In this document: positions 39,870-44,612 of the stretch, piece after piece | Numbering within the stretch: the first letter of the stretch is position 1 | How the letters are laid out: each line of letters starts with the position of its first letter | DNA from: a virus | Length of the DNA: 44,612 nucleotides | Reading direction: 5' to 3' (one strand) | Virus record (IMG/VR): IMGVR_UViG_3300043640_000120 | Span: 1-44,612 of that record | Notes under the pieces: generated by a model | What the model was told of the DNA's origin: nothing | Databases searched by the model: none | The model's input: the letters and a program-made list of their open reading frames with translations, nothing else | Translations under genes and position numbers: made by a program

Positions 39870-39893
39870 TTAGGGCATAGCGGCGTCCTCCTT
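39870..39893 (-). other. Ribosome-site-plus-two-codon minigene (ATG CCC TAA)
   Basis: GAAAGGAGG, eight bases, then ATG (39878-39876), CCC, TAA. The spacing is ideal for initiation but the frame stops after two codons; the same frame is then open to the secreted-protein start. It may be a translational control element or a decayed leader. Confidence 0.45.
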
Positions 39894-39906
39894 TCTTCAT
39901 TTCCCG

Positions 39907-39944
39907 CTACGGACGTCAAGCTTCCACTCTCAACGTCCGTAGCC
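39907..39944. repeat. 11-base inverted repeat between 40-kb genes and the secreted-protein gene
   Basis: GCTACGGACGT and its exact complement enclose about 15 bases, just downstream of the 40384-39989 gene. It may terminate that operon, but no T-run follows. Confidence 0.65.
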
Positions 39945-39988
39945 GCTCTGAGCCTATAGAACTATTTATCCTCGCTCAGACGAGTTGG

Positions 39989-40384
39989 TTAGTGACGGTG
40001 GAAGTGGATTCCGGCGTTCAGGAACTCTCGGATGATGTCCTCCGCCTGCTCGACGGTGTGTCCCAGGCCCAGCAGAACCTTGTGCATCCGATCGAGCGTG
40101 GTCGAGTCGTCGATCTTGCTCTCAGCCTCAATACTCACGGAGTTCTGCGGAATACGGATCCCCAGAGCCGCGGCGTCCTCGATCATCGCGGCCCTCTGCT
40201 GTGCGTCGGACAGGGACTTCATGTCTTCGGCGTCCGGACTGGGAGGCACCTCGACGCCCTCCTGCGCGTTCTCGGGGTTCTCTTTACTCATGTGTCTCCT
40301 TGGCTGGTGCTTAAACCACTCGTATGAGCGATCTAGTGACGGTGGAACCGGATCAAGCGACCACTCGATGTACGAGACGTCCAT
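39989..40384 (-). CDS. Hypothetical protein, 131 aa (or 100 aa), GIHF-ending paralog A
   Basis: Two in-frame ATGs have good ribosome sites: 40384 (AGGAG, four bases) and 40291 (AAGGAG, four bases), so one or both may be used. The sequence is acidic with a C-terminal helical domain (EAESKIDDST, LGHTVEQAEDIIREFLNAGIHFHRH). The ending aligns with the gene upstream (40392-40778), which ends LRKGIHFTRD. Function unknown; the pair comes from duplication. Confidence 0.77.
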   Translation of the reverse strand: MDVSYIEWSLDPVPPSLDRSYEWFKHQPRRHMSKENPENAQEGVEVPPSPDAEDMKSLSDAQQRAAMIEDAAALGIRIPQNSVSIEAESKIDDSTTLDRMHKVLLGLGHTVEQAEDIIREFLNAGIHFHRH

Positions 40385-40391
40385 TGATCTC

Positions 40392-40778
40392 CTAGTCCCG
40401 AGTGAAGTGGATGCCTTTGCGCAGCATCTGCCAGATGATCTTTTCGGCCTGATCTGGATGGATGGAGAAGAGCGTGAGGACGTCGTGAATAGCTCCGAGT
40501 GCTCCGAGCTCGTCGTGGTTGATCGTCGCGAGTTCCACCTGACGAGGCTTGCCGCTGAGATAACGAGCCAGTGACACCATCTTCATTGTTTCGGCCTCGT
40601 CTAGGACCTTGTCGGCCACCAGCATCGCATCTGTGATAACGCCGTCGTTCTCGGTGACTCTGATCTTGTACTCATCGACCCGATCAGTGGGCGGCAGCAC
40701 TGGGACACCGACCCCAAAATCCTCCTTGGAGTAGCCGGCATCGGTCCAGCTGTTCTTCGGGGTGGACTCGTCGTCCAT
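40392..40778 (-). CDS. Hypothetical protein, 128 aa, GIHF-ending paralog B
   Basis: ATG 40778 with AAGGAG four bases upstream; an in-frame ATG at 40823 also has a site (GGAGAGG) and would add 15 residues, so here too a double start is possible. Acidic N-terminus and a helical C-terminal domain (EAETMKMVSLARYLSGK, HPDQAEKIIWQMLRKGIHF) shared with paralog A. No family recognised. Confidence 0.77.
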   Translation of the reverse strand: MDDESTPKNSWTDAGYSKEDFGVGVPVLPPTDRVDEYKIRVTENDGVITDAMLVADKVLDEAETMKMVSLARYLSGKPRQVELATINHDELGALGAIHDVLTLFSIHPDQAEKIIWQMLRKGIHFTRD

Positions 40779-40868
40779 CTTGCTCCTTAATCGTAGAATG
40801 TAGGAGTTGAGAGCTCTTCCCATTGTCGTGCCTCTCCATAAAGGGAACGGGACCAAAGGGTGGAGGTT

Positions 40869-41063
40869 TTACTTTAGTTTAGCGTTTTTTATCTCCTCTT
40901 CTACCCCCGGTGAATCCATCTCCTCGAACTCTATGGAAACGATTCCGGATTCGTCACTCGGGTAGAGGCGGAGATTTATACCGCTGGCCAGGTGGAGTTC
41001 TACCGGCTTGGTGATGGAGCCTTTTCTGACAACCGCCTCATAGCGATGAATGATATGCGACAT
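40869..41063 (-). CDS. Hypothetical protein, 64 aa
   Basis: ATG 41063 with AGGAGACGA. A small soluble beta-rich protein (YEAVVRKGSITKPVELHL, LRLYPSDESGIVSIEF) with an acidic, Lys-ended tail. Lies in the cluster of replication accessory genes; function unknown. Confidence 0.74.
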   Translation of the reverse strand: MSHIIHRYEAVVRKGSITKPVELHLASGINLRLYPSDESGIVSIEFEEMDSPGVEEEIKNAKLK

Positions 41064-41070
41064 TCGTCTC

Positions 41071-41508
41071 CTACTCAGTCCAGTAGACCCAGAAGTTGTC
41101 GGATGCGTTATGGTCTAACTCGCCGAACTTGAACGGAATGGTCATCTGACTGCGATAGACCTTCCTCTTCTGCCACCAGCGCCGGCCGGTGTCCTCCGAC
41201 AGAAGCCTGTAGGTCTGCCCGCCGTCACTGGAAAAGGCCTCAGAGTTGCGCCTGTTCTGCCAGATTCCCTTCTCGTCTCCCCAGATAACGGGGTTGTGGT
41301 ACTCCCACTCGAAGGGGTCGTTCGTCAGAGGGGTCAGGTTCTTGAAATGGAGCAGACGGTTGATGACCATCATGGCCATGACTGCCGATCCGCCTGAATG
41401 CCGCGCACTAGCGAACGCCTGAATGACCTTGAGATATCCCCTGACAGTCTCGGGATCCTCGTTCAGGAGCTCTAGTTCGTGCTTGGCGTGGTTGACAAGG
41501 TTGCTCAT
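41071..41508 (-). CDS. Conserved phage protein, 145 aa
   Basis: The start ATG 41508 (MSNLVNHAKHELELL) is preferred; the open frame above it overlaps the next gene. The pattern N-L-V-x-H-A-K-x-E-L-x-L, then a HSGGSA, LTPLTNDPFEW and YHNPVIWGDEKGIWQNRR segment is one I know from many phages of Gram-positive and other hosts, without a proven function. Soluble, with several Trp. It sits in the replication accessory group. Confidence 0.82.
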   Translation of the reverse strand: MSNLVNHAKHELELLNEDPETVRGYLKVIQAFASARHSGGSAVMAMMVINRLLHFKNLTPLTNDPFEWEYHNPVIWGDEKGIWQNRRNSEAFSSDGGQTYRLLSEDTGRRWWQKRKVYRSQMTIPFKFGELDHNASDNFWVYWTE

Positions 41509-41536
41509 GAGGCTCTTTCCAGATGCGGGGGAGTTA

Positions 41537-41734
41537 CTACTCTCTAACCTGACCGGGGAACGTGTCGAGATGCGCCTTGACTTCCGCGATCTTTGCTTTG
41601 TAAAGTTCGACGTCCTCCTTGTTGTGTACCTCGTTAAATTCGATTCCGGGGTTGTGCAACGCAACATGAAGCTCATGGAGATAGTCATGAGCCTCATGCT
41701 GCGTCAGCGTTGAAACGTCTACCAGGCCAGGCAT
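41537..41734 (-). CDS. Hypothetical protein, 65 aa
   Basis: An acidic, His-rich helical protein (HEAHDYLHELHVALHNPG and a Lys/Glu helix). ATG 41734 follows the stop of the ssDNA-binding-like gene by three bases, so translation is probably coupled. No family recognised. Confidence 0.72.
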   Translation of the reverse strand: MPGLVDVSTLTQHEAHDYLHELHVALHNPGIEFNEVHNKEDVELYKAKIAEVKAHLDTFPGQVRE

Positions 41735-41736
41735 GG

Positions 41737-42240
41737 CTAGTCGTCTTCGCTCATGTCGTTGGCGGTCAGGGCAGACAGAGCACTGTCTGGGACTTCGGCG
41801 TACTTCTGCTCCAGAGCGTCCTCACGGATGGTGACGAACAGCGACTGGACATACGCCTTGACACCGGACTTATCGCCGACCTGCCACTCGTACGGACGAA
41901 TGATCAGGTCTGTCTTCTCGACCTCAGCCCAGTCAAGGAGACTGACGGTGGACTCATCGAGAGGAGTCTTCCCTCGGCTGGTGACCATCACGATCCGAGG
42001 AGGTCGTCCGTTGTAGTTGACAGCCACCTCGATTCGAGCCTGAGGGGGGTCGCCATCCTCCTTTGGCTGCAGGTACTTGACGTTCCAGCCGTCCCGGATC
42101 ATGGCCTCGGCGACATCATCGTTCAGGAGAACGTTGAAGTTCCGCTTGCCCTTGGCGTTGAACTGTCCCTCTTCGCCCGCGAAGTTGCGGAAGACCATCC
42201 GCACATTCTCGAGGATGACGTTCGGAATCCCCTGAGCCAT
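41737..42240 (-). CDS. ssDNA-binding-like protein, 167 aa
   Basis: The pattern IPNVILENVRMVFRNFAG, then GKRNFNVLL, an EVAVNYNGRPPRIVMVTSRG stretch and a LIIRPYEWQVGDKSGVKAY segment belongs to a phage family annotated as single-strand DNA-binding (OB-fold-like). The C-terminus is acidic (MSEDD), as in SSBs. It lies three genes from the replication enzyme, consistent with coating of ssDNA at the fork. Confidence 0.78.
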   Translation of the reverse strand: MAQGIPNVILENVRMVFRNFAGEEGQFNAKGKRNFNVLLNDDVAEAMIRDGWNVKYLQPKEDGDPPQARIEVAVNYNGRPPRIVMVTSRGKTPLDESTVSLLDWAEVEKTDLIIRPYEWQVGDKSGVKAYVQSLFVTIREDALEQKYAEVPDSALSALTANDMSEDD

Positions 42241-42241
42241 A

Positions 42242-42547
42242 TCAGATGATCCCGAGCTGGTGAAGGGCGATGTTCTGGGCGACGATGAAGTCGCTCTGGG
42301 CCTTCAGGTACTCGTCAGTGTTGTTCGTCATGATGTACGCGTGCTGGGCGTGGATGAACCGACCCTGCGCCTTGACGAATCCGTCGATGTTGAACGGCGG
42401 GTCCTCCTCGAGCTTCTGACGAAGGACGCCCAGCGCCTCGTCCTGAAGGATCTTCTCACGCTCGTGCCTCGCCTCGACGTTGATCGGAACCTCGGGGTCG
42501 AACCCCAGACCCGCAGCCGCGGCATCTGCGATCGGCATGTTACTCAT
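42242..42547 (-). CDS. Hypothetical protein, 101 aa
   Basis: A helical, soluble protein with an acidic N-terminus and a heptad-like C-terminal half (QAHAYIMTNNTDEYLKA). Overlaps the next gene upstream by eight bases and ends just before the ssDNA-binding-like gene, so the two are probably co-translated. Function unknown. Confidence 0.76.
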   Translation of the reverse strand: MSNMPIADAAAAGLGFDPEVPINVEARHEREKILQDEALGVLRQKLEEDPPFNIDGFVKAQGRFIHAQHAYIMTNNTDEYLKAQSDFIVAQNIALHQLGII

Positions 42548-42860
42548 TGTCTCTTTTATCCCATCTGAAAGTAAAGAGCGGTACGCCTTCGTACGGGCCG
42601 TAGTTCATTTCGAACGACGATATCTCGCTGATTGCGTGCGGAGGCTCTGGTTTTGGAGGATTGAATTCGAAGGAAATAGCATTCAGTGCGGGCTGAATTG
42701 CCCGCTTAGCCATCTCTCCGTCACGGGTGTCATACAGGAAAGACTCGGCAATCTCCCCCTTAATGACGCTTTCGCCGACGACTCTACGTTTCCCGTCGAT
42801 ATACATGACGAGAGGCACAGTGTAGGGCTTCCCGTCTCTGAGCTCATCGTCAGACTGCAT
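42540..42860 (-). CDS. Hypothetical protein, 106 aa
   Basis: ATG 42860 has TAGGAG five bases upstream (the TAG being the stop of the replication enzyme). Beta-rich protein with MYIDGKRRVVGESVI and a PKPEPPHAISEI segment. First gene after the replication protein and probably expressed from the same message. No family recognised. Confidence 0.78.
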   Translation of the reverse strand: MQSDDELRDGKPYTVPLVMYIDGKRRVVGESVIKGEIAESFLYDTRDGEMAKRAIQPALNAISFEFNPPKPEPPHAISEISSFEMNYGPYEGVPLFTFRWDKRDNE

Positions 42861-42867
42861 ACTTCTC

Positions 42868-44612
42868 CTAACTGGTGAACCATTCGAAGTCACCGTACTG
42901 GGAGACGTTCAGAACTGCGTCATCGGTGAGCTTGGTGAAGTAGGTCTTGTCGATATCTCCTTCGAGGCCGAGATCTCTGACGGACTGAGCTTCTCTCCAG
43001 AAATATCCCTTGGAACCAGAAGCTGAATGGAAAACGCCATCCTTGCCCCTGAGTAGGAGACCCCCACCAGTTCCTTCTCGAACTGGAACGAACGAACCAG
43101 CCCTTCCAACAAAGTGAGGTTCTCCGCTTCCAAAGTCAAGATACAGCGCGGCGGTGACTGTTCTGGTTTCGCAGTGGTCATCGAATACCAGGGGCTCCTT
43201 ACTGAATAGCGTCTTGAAGACGTACGGGTGCTGGAACTGCGCCCCTGTGGCTGTCCACTGGCCGTTGCTCTTCTTGGCTATGTAAACCGCGTCGTTCACC
43301 AGGCAGAACTTGGAGAAGGTCTCCTCGTGCTCGAACTCGTAACCGTATCCCTTACCGAAGTCCATCACGAATTCGACGATCTCCGGAGTAGCGTCAGGAA
43401 TCTTGATCGAGTCCGTCTTAATATGAATGACTTTGAAGCCTCGAGCTTGTACAGCCTCCTTCAGGTCGATCATGAACAGGGCACCGCGCTTGGCGACGAT
43501 GTTGTCCTTATTCCTTAGGTCGCGGAACGGGTTGTCGAAGGACGCCGATGTGAGCCCGTATACGATGTTGATGACGATCTTGAGCGCATCCGAAAGCGCC
43601 TTAGCATCCTCTTCAGATCCGAGATACGGCCTGAGCTTTCCACCAAGCATTCGTCGTGCTGTGGCATAGTCTTTCCTCTTAATTGCGATTCGGGCATCGG
43701 TGAGGTCTGAGAAGTTCTTGGTGTAAGGACCAAACAGATCAAGAATCTTGATTGAGGTCGGGTGCATGGAAGCGACGTCGAGGACGGCAACGTCCGTATA
43801 CATACCAGGCTCGGCGTAAACGTAACCGCCCTCACCTGTAATCTCACCCTTGTAGATACTCTTTCCGAAGTCGTATTCATAACCCGGGAACCTTTCCGAG
43901 AGATGCGTGTAGACGAACTTCTGCTGAGCTTTCTTGTCATCGCCAAATATGATCTTGGCAGTGTGCTTCTGCGTCGTGTCGTTGATCGTGAGGCCGCTGA
44001 GTTCAGCGAGAATCTGCCGTGCAACGTAGTCCTGGATCCTTGACTCGAATACCTGCTCAGTCGTGATGACGTCGTTGGCGCAGTACTCCAGCACTGATTC
44101 CCACATCTCACGCGTGACTGGCTCATCCCACGGAAGGCCGAGCTCCTTGTGATGCAGGCCCAGCTCGATCTGGAACCGCTTGAGTCCCTTCTTCACGGAA
44201 GAGAAGTCCCAGATGTCAGCGTGCGACAGGTTGTACGCCTCGCCGAAGAAGGATCCTTTCTCTCCGGCAACGATTCTCTGACTGAGGTTGTACAACTGGA
44301 TCTCGCTATAGCCCATAATGCGGGCGTACAAGATATGGTTGTCGTACCGACGGTTGTTGAATCCGACAAGCTTCATCTGAACCAGCTGCTCAATGGCCTG
44401 CGGGCTAGGGTTCAGCATCCTGACTACTGTGGGATCTCCGCGGTACTTCCAGCAAACAGCAAATAGGTTAGGAAATACCTCAACGTCGTACATCACCAGG
44501 CGATCATCTGTAGGAACAGGCGCTGGCGTCTCCTGCAGCTCTGATACGAACTGCATGTCCATGACCAGCTTGATGCAAGCCAGGGCCTGGTGGGTCGAAT
44601 TGTTAGCGAATG
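42868..44612 (-). CDS. Replication multi-enzyme, C-terminal part: proofreading exonuclease and family B DNA polymerase
   Basis: The frame is open to the window end and joins the frame of 1-2090 across the circular junction, giving a 1,235-aa protein; this part carries about residues 672-1235. Exonuclease motifs are DVE (Asp697, Glu699), a GFNNRRYD segment and YCANDV, a DEDDy 3'-5' proofreading domain. Polymerase motif A is LDVASMHP (Asp933), motif B is KIVINIVYG (Lys999) and motif C is HIKTDS (Asp1055). The usual first Asp of the DTD signature is Lys here, but the metal-binding second Asp is kept. The internal Met at 44562 has no ribosome site, so I do not treat it as a start. TAG at 42868-42870 is followed at once by the ribosome site of the next gene. 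Confidence 0.92.
   Translation of the reverse strand, partial: FANNSTHQALACIKLVMDMQFVSELQETPAPVPTDDRLVMYDVEVFPNLFAVCWKYRGDPTVVRMLNPSPQAIEQLVQMKLVGFNNRRYDNHILYARIMGYSEIQLYNLSQRIVAGEKGSFFGEAYNLSHADIWDFSSVKKGLKRFQIELGLHHKELGLPWDEPVTREMWESVLEYCANDVITTEQVFESRIQDYVARQILAELSGLTINDTTQKHTAKIIFGDDKKAQQKFVYTHLSERFPGYEYDFGKSIYKGEITGEGGYVYAEPGMYTDVAVLDVASMHPTSIKILDLFGPYTKNFSDLTDARIAIKRKDYATARRMLGGKLRPYLGSEEDAKALSDALKIVINIVYGLTSASFDNPFRDLRNKDNIVAKRGALFMIDLKEAVQARGFKVIHIKTDSIKIPDATPEIVEFVMDFGKGYGYEFEHEETFSKFCLVNDAVYIAKKSNGQWTATGAQFQHPYVFKTLFSKEPLVFDDHCETRTVTAALYLDFGSGEPHFVGRAGSFVPVREGTGGGLLLRGKDGVFHSASGSKGYFWREAQSVRDLGLEGDIDKTYFTKLTDDAVLNVSQYGDFEWFTS

Noticed and set aside
1-44612. Temperate lifestyle genes (integrase, repressor, attachment site)
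   Set aside because: I found no tyrosine or serine integrase or repressor-like protein; HTH segments are only in the RNA-polymerase-like protein.

Overview
The window is an essentially complete tailed-phage genome with a long-tailed (siphovirus) layout, infecting a Gram-positive host. I think an actinobacterium is most likely (r1t-type holin, DUF6353 and DUF4082 proteins, strong AAGGAGG-type ribosome sites, GTG/TTG starts), but the host cannot be fixed from sequence alone. Bases 1-127 are identical to 44486-44612, so the contig closes into a circle of 44,485 bp. The ends are an arbitrary cut inside one very large replication gene. Every gene I accept is on the minus strand, so transcription runs from high to low coordinates. 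I see no integrase, repressor, tRNA or CRISPR array.

In transcription order from the junction: a single 1,235-codon ORF (2090 down to 1, then 44485 down to 42868) joins an SF3 helicase, an archaeo-eukaryotic-primase-like domain, a DnaQ-type exonuclease and a family B DNA polymerase. Next come replication accessory genes (ssDNA-binding-like protein and small unknowns, 42.9-40 kb), a secreted Cys-rich protein, and two promoter-gene-terminator mini-cassettes (39.1-38.6 kb). An SF2 helicase, a 143-nt palindrome, a degenerate NUMOD/HNH protein and two PD-(D/E)XK nucleases follow (38-35.4 kb). Then comes a 909-aa protein with an RNA-polymerase beta'-like ADFDGD motif and helix-turn-helix segments at both ends (35.4-32.6 kb).

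The late region starts with a structured non-coding leader, the small terminase and an HNH endonuclease. An endolysin, a connector-like protein, a collagen-like fibre and a DUF4082 protein then lie before the large terminase, an unusual split of the two terminase subunits. After the large terminase come portal, a protease-capsid fusion, head-tail joining proteins, two paralogous tail-tube proteins separated by a chaperone, a beta-helix spike, tape measure, tail-tip proteins and the lysis genes (27.6-9.07 kb).

From 9.05 to 7.7 kb there is an array of small genes (mostly membrane proteins), each with its own promoter of one family (TCGC-N15-TATAAT) and usually a terminator. One promoter in the array drives only a roughly 45-nt structured transcript. 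From 7.6 to 2.1 kb lies a tightly packed operon of conserved phage proteins of unknown role, several with membrane anchors.

The items most worth following are the RNA-polymerase-like protein, the helicase-primase-polymerase fusion, the shared promoter family with its tiny RNA, the large palindrome beside the HNH gene, and the three-way-junction element before the small terminase.
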